A stretch of DNA of 64,000 nucleotides from positions 124,001 to 188,000 of the forward strand of contig JANQQF010000124.1 of the NCBI GenBank assembly GCA_028285035.1, in the 5' to 3' direction. Below, in pieces: positions 9,439 through 17,771 of the stretch. This DNA is from Phycisphaerae bacterium (GTDB lineage: Bacteria; Chloroflexota; Anaerolineae; 4572-78; J111). The translations under genes and the position numbers were made by a program. How positions within the stretch are numbered: position 1 is the stretch's first letter; the number at the start of each line of letters is the position of its first letter. The notes beneath the pieces are model-generated. The model worked only from the letters and a program-made list of their open reading frames with translations, made no database searches and was not told where the DNA came from.

Positions 9439-10244
9439 GTGACCATAAACGATCAATCATAACATCTTTTCCAGTGAATGTTGCATTAGGGCTTGGGGTG
9501 TTGATCGTCATCGCAATTATAGCGTGGTGGTTCCTCCAGCCCCGTGACGATGGTACCTTGGTCGAAATACAACGACGGGGTACGCTTAGGGTTGGGCTAG
9601 ACGCCAGTTTCCCCCCCTTTGAAATGATTGATGCCGAGGGTAATATTATCGGGCTGGATGTTGATATTGCCCGAGCAATTGTTCAGGATTTGGGCGTTGA
9701 ACTTGAGATTGTCAACATTGGTTTTGATGGGCTGTATGATGCGCTTTTGGCGCGGCGAGTGGATTTAATTCTGTCTGGCTTGCCCTATGATCCCCGCTGG
9801 ACGCAGGATGTGGCCTATACCCAAAATTATTTTAATGCCGGTCAAGTTTTGATTGTCCGACAAGGCAATCAAGGCATCTTGAAAATCGAAGATTTGGATA
9901 GCCAGCTTATTGCGGTGGAGTGGGGCAGTCAAGCAGATATGGAGACGCGGCAACTGCAAAAGGAGCTTGGTCAGCTTGAGATTTCACGCCAAGAAACAGC
10001 AGAAGCAGCCATTGTGGCCGTGATTGAAAGTCAGGTTGATGCTGCCATCGTTGATGCCGTGAGTGGGGCCAGTGCTGTCCCCCGAGGAATTCATCTCGTC
10101 ACATATCTAACCGATGAATGGTACGCCGGTGCCGTTCATATCGAAAGCCAGGCCTTACTTGAAGCTATTGATGCTTCGCTTGATCGCCTTAATGATGAGG
10201 GCGAAATGCAGCGTATCCAAGCGTTTTGGTTACACGGCCAATAA
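9435..10244 (+). CDS. Membrane-anchored family 3 solute-binding protein
   Basis: This 269-residue protein has one N-terminal membrane helix (about 15-36, no lipobox cysteine) and a family 3 solute-binding domain starting RRGTLRVGLDASFPPFE, then GNIIGLDVDIARAI. Such domains bind amino acids or similar small ligands, either for ABC import or as sensors. No permease or ATPase gene is adjacent, so it may be an orphan binding protein working with a remote transporter. The start overlaps the stop of the glycoside hydrolase-like gene by four bases. It converges with the next gene with only three bases between stop codons. Confidence 0.82.
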   Translation: MSDHKRSIITSFPVNVALGLGVLIVIAIIAWWFLQPRDDGTLVEIQRRGTLRVGLDASFPPFEMIDAEGNIIGLDVDIARAIVQDLGVELEIVNIGFDGLYDALLARRVDLILSGLPYDPRWTQDVAYTQNYFNAGQVLIVRQGNQGILKIEDLDSQLIAVEWGSQADMETRQLQKELGQLEISRQETAEAAIVAVIESQVDAAIVDAVSGASAVPRGIHLVTYLTDEWYAGAVHIESQALLEAIDASLDRLNDEGEMQRIQAFWLHGQ

Positions 10245-10247
10245 CAA

Positions 10248-11990
10248 TCAGCCAGACAACCTTGCCTGTATTTGCTCTCGCAATTCTTCCCCCCAACGTG
10301 CTCCGCTATCCCACTGAATGCCGGGACTTTGGGTATTAACCAACTCTTTATAGCCATTCAGGGCCGTTATTGGCAGTTTTAGACTGTTGAGCAGCCAAGC
10401 AATCAAGGCGGCACCTGACTCAATTTGAGCGTCGGATGGCGCTACCTCTGTGAAATTTCCAGCAAAACAAACCCCGATAGAAATTGGATCAAAGCGGCCA
10501 GCGTGTCGTGAAACTGTTGTTAAATTGTTGGTCTGTTGAATGACCGCATTGCCAGTGATGAAATAGTGGTAACCAATGCCAGGCCAATCCTGTTTGTTCA
10601 CGCGGTGCTCGGCAATCCGTTCAGCCCCAACACTAGGCACAATCGCTGTATGGTGAACGATGATGCGCTGAATTTGGGTGAGGGACCGATTTTCATAGCG
10701 TTTCGTTGCATGTTTAGGCAAAGAATTGATCAGACTTTGCATAGGCGGCCGTGCTACTTTTGGTTGGGGTGCTGGTAAGCCAGGTGTTGAGCCACCTTGG
10801 CTTCGTAGCTGTTGTTGTAACAAATCGATCATCTGCTGCATTTGAGTCTGCTGACTCGATAGTAGCTGAATTTGCTGCTGAATTTGAGCGACCTGACCTT
10901 GTAAGGCGGCAACAGCATTGTTAATTTTGGTTAGGTCTGGTGTTGACGCAGGTACAGGTGTAATTGAGGTACTAGGTGCTGGTAATTCGATGGCTGGAGG
11001 AGTCGGGGGTGGCGTGGAGTCCGGTGGCGTAGGCGGGGCAGACTCAACAGGGAGTGTCGGTGTTGTAGGTTGGCTGGGGGCCGTTATTCTCGCCGGAGCA
11101 GCAGCAACGGCCTGTTTAAAGCCATCATAAATTGGTTTGCGATTACCATTCTCCTCTAAAAAACCAAAGGTCGGTACCATCCCATCAGCATAGCAGAACC
11201 AGTGCATAAATTCGACTTTGTCACTAAAGTGGGTGGTAATTGTCTTGTAGTAACGTTGTAAAAACTCAGATGCTTGATTGCGATTGTTGCCCACATCCTG
11301 CTCTTTGATCCCCATTTCGGTGATCCACATCTTCTTTCGTTGGCCAGCCTGATAATAGGCATTGAGCAAATCACCGACATAGCCAAAAGCCCAGTTGGGA
11401 TTGGGCCAGTTTCGTTCGGGGCGTTGCCCATAGGGATGAAAGGCGACAATATCTGCGGATAAGACGCCACCTTGAGATCGGATGACGCGAGTCAACCAAC
11501 TGGGATTACCTGCCGCTAAACCAGCCGTAACCACTTGAAAGTTGGGGTTGACAGCTTTGATTGCATCATAAGTGCGGCGTAGCATTCGACCAAAGACCGC
11601 CTCGCGCAGGGTCGGAACATAGTTGCCAGCCGGTTTGTGGTCCGGCTCATTCCACACCTGAAAGGCTGGGTTCCACTGGCCTAAGGCTCGGGCAATCTGA
11701 GTGGATCGCCGCACAAACTTATCAATATATTGGTCCCAAGGAGCATCATTCCCGTCGTGGGGAGGACGATTGGGGTAGGTATCATAGGTCAGAATAATTA
11801 ATGATCTGATACCGACTGCGTGATAGGATTTAATACGATCAGTGTAATAGTTTACACGAGCGGGATCGACCTGATCCCCATCACTGTAATCATAAAACGT
11901 ATAGCGGACCATCTCAACGCCTAATGCTTTTAGCTCAGCCGCATCTGGATTGCCTTTTGGATTATTCGGATCAATATTCAAACCAAACAT
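10248..11990 (-). CDS. Glycoside hydrolase-like domain fused to degenerate amidase-2/PGRP domain
   Basis: This 580-residue chimera begins with a clan-A TIM-barrel domain (about 1-310; VWNEPDHK with Glu115 and MWITEMGI with Glu225 as the catalytic pair). It continues with a Pro/Thr-rich linker (about 310-350), a glutamine-rich coiled coil (about 355-395) and an amidase-2/PGRP-type domain (about 435-580). The amidase keeps the first zinc histidine region (His446-His447). At the usual second site it has Gly-Tyr547-Lys rather than Gly-His, and Ser555 in place of Cys or Asp before Pro-Gly. The zinc site is therefore probably lost and the domain may only bind peptidoglycan. No signal peptide is visible at the chosen start, which has a G-rich site upstream. 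Confidence 0.8.
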   Translation of the reverse strand: MFGLNIDPNNPKGNPDAAELKALGVEMVRYTFYDYSDGDQVDPARVNYYTDRIKSYHAVGIRSLIILTYDTYPNRPPHDGNDAPWDQYIDKFVRRSTQIARALGQWNPAFQVWNEPDHKPAGNYVPTLREAVFGRMLRRTYDAIKAVNPNFQVVTAGLAAGNPSWLTRVIRSQGGVLSADIVAFHPYGQRPERNWPNPNWAFGYVGDLLNAYYQAGQRKKMWITEMGIKEQDVGNNRNQASEFLQRYYKTITTHFSDKVEFMHWFCYADGMVPTFGFLEENGNRKPIYDGFKQAVAAAPARITAPSQPTTPTLPVESAPPTPPDSTPPPTPPAIELPAPSTSITPVPASTPDLTKINNAVAALQGQVAQIQQQIQLLSSQQTQMQQMIDLLQQQLRSQGGSTPGLPAPQPKVARPPMQSLINSLPKHATKRYENRSLTQIQRIIVHHTAIVPSVGAERIAEHRVNKQDWPGIGYHYFITGNAVIQQTNNLTTVSRHAGRFDPISIGVCFAGNFTEVAPSDAQIESGAALIAWLLNSLKLPITALNGYKELVNTQSPGIQWDSGARWGEELREQIQARLSG

Positions 11991-12144
11991 AACTGCCCCC
12001 TGGTGTTGGTAATTCAGTTTCGGTAATATAATTTATTATAACACATTTTATGTCAATCACCGATGCCAATCTTAAGTTTACTATAGATATGTCAAGTAAG
12101 TCAACCTTGGGGCTTCTCGTACTTCGTAGACAGTTTAGCTTACC

Positions 12145-12729
12145 TTATATTGGGTCAATAGGAGCCCAATCTTGCAACAGTGCTTTGCTATTAGCCCTGA
12201 AAACGTAGTAATTCCCCCCACCCTCCCCTGGTTGATCTTCTGCTCGGGTAATTGGGATCTGTTTGAGATAGCACAAATACAAGGCTCCCACACCGCCATG
12301 GGATACAATCATTAGATCTTACTGACTGTTGTCTTTCTTAATTAGACCCTCAATACAGCGTATGATGCGTTGCTGAGCAGCTTGAGCTGTTTCCCACCCT
12401 CGAATGCTAACTTCCGGATGGATAAAAAATTGGTCCGCTGTCCGCTCAAATTCTTCTTTTGGCAAAAAACCTGTGGCTGAGCGATCATTTTCCCCTAATG
12501 ACTCTACTATCTTATAGGGTAACGAAAGCGCCTCGGCTACAATATAAGCCCCATCAATAGCCTTTTGTTCTGAACTACAATGGATTGATCCAATATCACC
12601 AATCCACGGTTGATGAAGCATCATTTTCATCCGTGAAATTCCCTTGGAGGATAGGGGCCATTGCGGAATAGGAATCTCAGGATTAATAACTACTTCAGGG
12701 TGTGTAACAAAATATACCGTTTTTTCCAC
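12145..12729 (-). pseudogene. Histidine phosphatase family gene split by an in-frame TAA
   Basis: The frame starts at GTG 12729 and reads as a phosphoglycerate-mutase-like phosphatase of the THPEV type (VTHPEVVINP near residue 8). It stops at TAA 12319-12321 after 136 residues. The very next codons, in the same frame, continue the family (DLMIVSHGGVGALYLC, then ISRAEDQP-like and GGGNYYVF segments) to a second stop at 12145. The second catalytic histidine (SHGG) lies after the internal stop, so the short product would be inactive. Removing the one stop would give a normal protein of about 194 residues. Either the gene is a young pseudogene, or the stop is read through, or it is an assembly error. 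Confidence 0.82.
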
Positions 12730-12748
12730 TGTTATCTATTCACCATCA

Positions 12749-13183
12749 TTATGCTACTTCAGGATGTAATAAAAAAATCGGTATGACTCGCGATGTTTTT
12801 TCCTGAAATGTGTTAAATTGTGGAAATTCCTCGCTTAAAGCTTCCCATAGCTTGTCCCGCTTCTGATTGACTGCCAGTTCTGCCCTGACCTTTATTTCTT
12901 GGCCTTTGATTTCAATAATCGTATTTGGATTTTTGTGCAGATTATAATACCAGCCAGGATGTTTTGGTTGTCCCGCTGCCGCCGCAACGACCATATACAC
13001 TTTACTTCCTTCATCTTCTTCTTCGATATAGGCGATGGGCGTTGTATAGGATTTTCCCGACTTGGCTCCAATGTGGTGGAGAAGTAGGATATCTTGCCCA
13101 CCCATCTTGCTGCCTAGCCGACCATTGCTCAGTTGATAAACCACTTTGTGTACTTTTGCAATTGTTTTCAAAACTGGGTTCAT
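12749..13183 (-). CDS. Ddn-like nitroreductase/F420H2-dependent family oxidoreductase
   Basis: This 144-residue protein fits the split beta-barrel family of deazaflavin (F420)-dependent nitroreductases. It shows GRLGSKMGGQDILLLHHIGAKSGK, and then HPGWYYNLHKNP, both hallmark segments. It would reduce an unknown small molecule with F420H2, or possibly with FMN. The frame is open to 13264, but ATG at 13183 follows AAGGGAAAG and gives the standard family N-terminus. No F420 biosynthesis gene is in the window, so cofactor use is inferred from the family. Confidence 0.8.
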   Translation of the reverse strand: MNPVLKTIAKVHKVVYQLSNGRLGSKMGGQDILLLHHIGAKSGKSYTTPIAYIEEEDEGSKVYMVVAAAAGQPKHPGWYYNLHKNPNTIIEIKGQEIKVRAELAVNQKRDKLWEALSEEFPQFNTFQEKTSRVIPIFLLHPEVA

Positions 13184-13299
13184 TTTCTTTCCCTTGAAAA
13201 TAGAGTGACATAGGCTTCTAGCCTGTCGATTTGCGGGTAAACAACCTATGGTACATTTTATCACTCAATATTGAAGCTTGTTTCTGCTTGGATTCCTAA

Positions 13300-13755
13300 T
13301 TAATCTAAATCTTTGTCTTCCAATTCCGTTTTCAATCGAGCCAGTGCCTTGAGCGCAGCGGGCCGACGCACTGGAAAGTAGAGCACATAGAACATCATCC
13401 ATTGTACGAACGTCAGGGTAAAATCAAACTGACGCTGCACAATCGAATGTTCGGTCTTAGGCGTAATTGTGAAGGTATGGTGGAATTTACCCGTGGAGTC
13501 GCTACCTCTAAAAGCAAATTGATGGGGTGGGTCAAGTTTAGTGATTGTTAGCTCTGCTTCAAAATGAAGACTGCCCACATCGGCCTGAGAGTGGTAACAT
13601 TGTCCGACCGCGATGGGCTGGTCGGCCTCAACCGGCGTTATCGAGAGCGAATTACCCGCCCACTCCCCGTGGCGTGACAGGTCAGAGATGTAGGCAAAAA
13701 TCGTCTCAGGATCAGCGTGGATCGTTGTTTCAAAGCGCATGGACGCGTTCGGCAT
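13300..13755 (-). CDS. SRPBCC (START-like) family protein
   Basis: This 151-residue protein has the polyketide-cyclase/SRPBCC pattern: MRFETTIHADPETIFAYISDLSRH at the start, a hydrophobic cavity fold, and a C-terminal helix (LKALARLKTELE). Such proteins bind hydrophobic ligands, and the ligand here is unknown. I chose ATG at 13755 because GGAG lies eight bases upstream. The longer frame to 13821 adds a Phe/Leu-rich tail without support. Confidence 0.75.
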   Translation of the reverse strand: MPNASMRFETTIHADPETIFAYISDLSRHGEWAGNSLSITPVEADQPIAVGQCYHSQADVGSLHFEAELTITKLDPPHQFAFRGSDSTGKFHHTFTITPKTEHSIVQRQFDFTLTFVQWMMFYVLYFPVRRPAALKALARLKTELEDKDLD

Positions 13756-13949
13756 AGAGTGCTCCGTAAAGCTAAATGAGAGGGTATTGAAAAAGTAGGT
13801 AAGGTTAAGAGATATAGTCACGTATTCGATATGGGTAATTGCTGTCTAATCCAGTAGACCCAATGCCTGCTTCAGCCGCACATTGCGTCCTGCTCTAAAT
13901 TCTACTATTTGGCTACCTACGATTGCTCGATTGTCAAGTGCAGACGGAC

Positions 13950-15935
13950 CTACTTTGAGTTGGCTGGAAAGCGTTCATCTTCACTCTTAAAATGACGACG
14001 GACGACAATTTCATTGTTAAGTTTAGCTGTCAATGTGACATCGGAACGATAATATTTGCTATGACTTGTAATCATTGCTTCAACGCTGGTGGTCACACAC
14101 CAATCACCCCGACTGACTTCGATATCTCGCTGTATCTCCATTTGCGCTTTCTCTGGCTCCTGCTCATCAATGGTGTATGTCCGTGTGGTTGCATTCCAGG
14201 TTTGAAGCTGATGGTCGTCGAACTGGATACGTGGTGCGACATCTGTGATGCGATAAGCAACCCTACCAGACGGCATGTCACGAATCAGCTCTCTTTCAAA
14301 AGTTGGAGGCGTAAGCTCCGACTTGGGCAAAGATGGATGTCCATCACCCTTAGCAAACTCGTGATAATCTCGAACATCAGGGGGTGTCGGTAGAACCAGT
14401 TCTGCCCCGTCAGATAAGAGAATCAATGCATCATCTTGATTGGAAGGCCAGAGCATTGGCCAATAGGCGTTGGAGAGAGCTAGCCTGATCCTTTCGCCTT
14501 TGGAAAAATGATGGGCTACCCCACCCATTTCGATTTCAATTGAATAGGTGTGATTAGGGTCGAGCGCTGTATGATTTTGAGTGCCGCCTCGGGTTGAAAG
14601 CTCAAAGGCACCGATGGCAATGCGGGTTGATGAACCATCGGGAGCGACGTTACATAGTCGCGCTACAATAAATCCAGCCGGCTTCGAACTCTTCAACGTC
14701 AGAGACAAACGGGGTTTCCCAATGACCTCTATCGCCACTTCAAGCGGCTCTGTTTCAAAGCAAACGCTCGCTGCGTCGTCCAGCCGCTGCTCGCTCGGCA
14801 AGTCGATGCCCCAGCCCATCGGCAGGAATTCTCCGCTGGCCAGCCCCGTTGATGCAGCACTCTTGATTGTGATTTCACTTGGAGACCCGCCTGAGTCCAG
14901 CCGACCGTTTTCTCCTAATTTGAATGTAATTTCCGAGGCAGACGTTAATGCTTCTGGCCTCAAACCAATCCAGCGTCCTTCCCGTCTCCCAATAGATTTT
15001 CCATCAGCCACGTAGGGCTTGGTGACAAAAAAGCGCAGGGGCGGGTCTTCTTCCACGCCATTTGGCTCATTTCTAAGCCAGCGGTCAAACCAGCGTGTGG
15101 CATGATATAACCAGTTGATATCCGGCTCAGGCAATGCCCGATGTGGAAAATGGTGACCCCAAGGGCCGATCACGCCCTTCACATAGTCTGGATTCCGTGA
15201 CACCATTCGTAGGATAGCATTGACGTAAACGTCCGAAACACCGCCAGCCAGCAACGTCGGAACGCGTAGCCCATTGGGTTGGAAACGCGGGAATCCGGTT
15301 GTCCAATATGTATCCCGAATGGGATGGGCCAACCAGGTCGGCAAGATCCATTCCAGCGCGTTCAAACGGTCGATCCAGACCTTTTGCCACGCTGTTCCCA
15401 GAATGTCTGGATCTGGTGGACGGGTCAAAAAAGAGAGAAGGGTGACGGCCCAACCGACGTGTTCGCTGGCCATAACGCCACCAAGGAAATGGGTGTCATT
15501 ATCAAAACGATCATCGGTTGCCCCGGCAACGACAATGGCTTTCAATGGATCGGGGGCCAATGTCGCCATTTGAATACCATTGTAGCCGCCCCAGGATAGA
15601 CCATACATGCCGACAGCCCCATCACACCAGGGCGCATTAGCGATCCATTCGATGACTTCTACCGCGTCTTGGCGTGCTAGCTCCGTATACTCATCAGAAA
15701 GAAACCCCTGACTGTCACCAGAGCCTCGCATGTCGACCCGAATTGATACATATCCTTGCTCAGCGAAATAGCCATGTCCAATTTCATCGCGATCAGCCGT
15801 GACATATCGTTTAGGATAAGGGTGATATTCTAGAATTGCTGGAGTTGGATTACTTGTATTTGGGAACCAAATGCGTGCGGATAGGCAGGTTCCATCGGAT
15901 AGAGGTATGACAACATGATCAATTATTCTACTCAT
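13950..15935 (-). CDS. CocE/NonD family hydrolase (X-Pro dipeptidyl-peptidase-like)
   Basis: This 661-residue serine hydrolase has an alpha/beta-hydrolase domain with the nucleophile elbow GLSWGGYNG (Ser114), a likely acid in AGGVSDVYV and the histidine in GPWGHHFPH. A C-terminal jelly-roll typical of CocE and X-Pro peptidases follows (about 320-560), then an extra 100 residues rich in charged strands. The family cleaves esters, amides or acylated peptides. The actual substrate cannot be told. No signal peptide is seen, so it should be cytoplasmic. Confidence 0.88.
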   Translation of the reverse strand: MSRIIDHVVIPLSDGTCLSARIWFPNTSNPTPAILEYHPYPKRYVTADRDEIGHGYFAEQGYVSIRVDMRGSGDSQGFLSDEYTELARQDAVEVIEWIANAPWCDGAVGMYGLSWGGYNGIQMATLAPDPLKAIVVAGATDDRFDNDTHFLGGVMASEHVGWAVTLLSFLTRPPDPDILGTAWQKVWIDRLNALEWILPTWLAHPIRDTYWTTGFPRFQPNGLRVPTLLAGGVSDVYVNAILRMVSRNPDYVKGVIGPWGHHFPHRALPEPDINWLYHATRWFDRWLRNEPNGVEEDPPLRFFVTKPYVADGKSIGRREGRWIGLRPEALTSASEITFKLGENGRLDSGGSPSEITIKSAASTGLASGEFLPMGWGIDLPSEQRLDDAASVCFETEPLEVAIEVIGKPRLSLTLKSSKPAGFIVARLCNVAPDGSSTRIAIGAFELSTRGGTQNHTALDPNHTYSIEIEMGGVAHHFSKGERIRLALSNAYWPMLWPSNQDDALILLSDGAELVLPTPPDVRDYHEFAKGDGHPSLPKSELTPPTFERELIRDMPSGRVAYRITDVAPRIQFDDHQLQTWNATTRTYTIDEQEPEKAQMEIQRDIEVSRGDWCVTTSVEAMITSHSKYYRSDVTLTAKLNNEIVVRRHFKSEDERFPANSK

Positions 15936-15975
15936 AAATACTTACCTATATTGGTTATGTTTCGCCCCGTCTAGT

Positions 15976-16545
15976 TCAAGCTCGTTCGAGCGGATCTCCA
16001 TCCTGCTCGCTAATCCTAACAAGATTTACCCCATCCCTGAATACCAGCTGAATGCCATGCTCTTCATCCCAAGCACAGTCACACAGGATCTGCACATACA
16101 TATGTGTTTCGCCAGCCGCTGCCGCTTGAACTAAATGAATCTCTTGCGAATCAACAAAATTCCAAATCTCTGCTGAGGAATCAATTTTCAATAAAGGGCC
16201 TTGCTGTTCAATGACTTGGCGTTGCCAATCTTGGAGGTCCTCAAGGGCTTCGAAAAGCTCTATCGTCTCTTTAAGACCAATAAGCTCGATGTAATCCCGG
16301 CATAATCTATAGACAGCCTCAGAAATCTCCTCGCGATCTGTATTGCTCTTTTTTAGAAAATTCGCCAGCGCAGAATCAGCTTCGGATATAAACGATTGAT
16401 CAGCCTCTGGGCTACAAACATAAACCATCTGCATCGCTTTTCCATCAAAGAAAGGGACTGGAAAACTTTCGCTATTCCAGAAATCGTAATTCGGATTCTC
16501 TCTGGTCAAGGTACCTAATATTTCTGAATTAATAGTCTCGGTCAT
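15976..16545 (-). CDS. Uncharacterised acidic protein, DUF6985-like
   Basis: This 189-residue acidic protein has the features YDFWNSESFPVPFFDGK near the start, a central helical part, and the ending CAWDEEHGIQLVFRDG with a final DGDPLE. That pattern recalls the DUF6985 family, members of which occur as orphan genes and near contact-toxin loci. I know no biochemical function. It is not obviously in an operon: the neighbours are a CocE hydrolase and QueG, with gaps of 40-46 bases. Confidence 0.6.
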   Translation of the reverse strand: MTETINSEILGTLTRENPNYDFWNSESFPVPFFDGKAMQMVYVCSPEADQSFISEADSALANFLKKSNTDREEISEAVYRLCRDYIELIGLKETIELFEALEDLQDWQRQVIEQQGPLLKIDSSAEIWNFVDSQEIHLVQAAAAGETHMYVQILCDCAWDEEHGIQLVFRDGVNLVRISEQDGDPLERA

Positions 16546-16591
16546 ATGGCTTTGTACTCAATCAATGAGTTTTGTCCTCTCTCTAGAAATA

Positions 16592-17701
16592 TTATTGAGC
16601 GGACTTAGGTTCGCTTAAGCCCCCAATCCGCGCCAGCGCCCAAGCCGCGTGCTCTTGAATCAGCGGCTCCGGATCCTGACAAGCCTGCTCTAAAATTGGC
16701 ATGGCGGCTTCATCTCCCCAATTGCCAAGGGCGATGGCGACGTTGCGGAGAAGACCACGGCGTTTGGTGCGTTTGATGGGGCTGCCTTTGAATCGTGAAC
16801 GAAAGTCCACATCATCAAGCTGCATCAAGTCGATTAGCTTGGGGGCAACTAGATCAGGATCGTAGGTCAGAAAGTCGCTTTGCCTCGGCTGGCTATAACG
16901 CCGCACCCACGGGCAGATTTCCTGGCAATCGTCGCAGCCATAAATCCAGTTGCCCAGCAATGGACGCAGTTCCAAGGGAATCGAGCCTTTGTGTTCAATG
17001 GTTAGATAGGATATACAGCGGTTGCTGTCGAGGATGTAGGGGGCGGGAAAGGCGTGCGTGGGACAAATCTCAAGACAGCGCGTGCAGTTGCCGCAGGTTC
17101 CAACCCGTTTGGACTGGCCTGGCGGGTCGATCTGACAACTGGCTCCACCATCGGGGGACGGCGGATCATAGTCCAATTCCAAATCGATCAAAATTTCGCC
17201 CAAGAAGAGGTAGGACCCCCATTTGGGACTGATAAGTAGGGTGTTTTTGCCGATAAAGCCGAGGCCCGCTTGGGCCGCAAAGTCTCGCTCCAAAATCGGC
17301 CCTGTGTCAATGTAGCTGCGCTGACGACGTGGTTCACCCACGTTTTGGTCGATAAAGTCACCCAACTCGCGCAAACGGGGCAGCAACACATCGTGATAGT
17401 CCAGACCCCAAGCATATCGGGCAATCTTACCACGGCTGGGATCGTGCCAGATTTCGGCGGCGGGATCAAGCACGTGGTAGCTGATGCCCACAACTACCAC
17501 CGATTGGGCACCTTCCACCACATTTCGCAGGTCTTCTCGCCGTTGCGGCTCTCGCCCCAGCCATTGCATCCCCGCTTGATATCCTTGCGCCAACCAACGT
17601 CGATAGGCCTCCGCGTGCGGAGCACGGGTGGCTGGGGCAATACCGATCAGGTCGAAACCAAGATCGTATGCTTTTTCTTTGATGCGGTCGGTTAGCGACA
17701 T
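16592..17701 (-). CDS. queG: Epoxyqueuosine reductase QueG
   Basis: This cobalamin- and iron-sulfur-dependent enzyme makes the last step of queuosine synthesis in tRNA, reducing epoxyqueuosine to queuosine. The 369-residue protein shows the N-terminal cobalamin-binding fold (YDLGFDLIGIAPA), two 4Fe-4S motifs (CGNCTRCLEICP and CDDCQEICPW) with the expected cysteine spacing, and a C-terminal HEAT-repeat tail (about 310-365) that helps bind tRNA. Length is usual for the family. Other queuosine genes are not in the window. Confidence 0.93.
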   Translation of the reverse strand: MSLTDRIKEKAYDLGFDLIGIAPATRAPHAEAYRRWLAQGYQAGMQWLGREPQRREDLRNVVEGAQSVVVVGISYHVLDPAAEIWHDPSRGKIARYAWGLDYHDVLLPRLRELGDFIDQNVGEPRRQRSYIDTGPILERDFAAQAGLGFIGKNTLLISPKWGSYLFLGEILIDLELDYDPPSPDGGASCQIDPPGQSKRVGTCGNCTRCLEICPTHAFPAPYILDSNRCISYLTIEHKGSIPLELRPLLGNWIYGCDDCQEICPWVRRYSQPRQSDFLTYDPDLVAPKLIDLMQLDDVDFRSRFKGSPIKRTKRRGLLRNVAIALGNWGDEAAMPILEQACQDPEPLIQEHAAWALARIGGLSEPKSAQ

Positions 17702-17717
17702 TGGGCGGTCTACGAAA

Positions 17718-17746
17718 AACGGCCCCGGCTTTATGCCGGGGCCGTT
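17718..17746 (-). terminator. Rho-independent terminator after korB
   Basis: A perfect 12-bp GC-rich hairpin (AACGGCCCCGGC, 5-base loop) is followed on the minus strand by TTTTT. It ends the CBS-korA-korB transcript just before queG begins at 17701. Confidence 0.9.
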
Positions 17747-17771
17747 AAATGATTAAGAGAAAGTTGTGAGA

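Noticed and set aside
13992..14393. Plus-strand frame inside the CocE/NonD hydrolase gene
   Set aside because: It lies wholly opposite a well-supported hydrolase domain and has no recognisable motif.
15976..16545. Immunity gene of a contact-toxin system
   Set aside because: The family resemblance is weak and no toxin or secretion gene is next to it.
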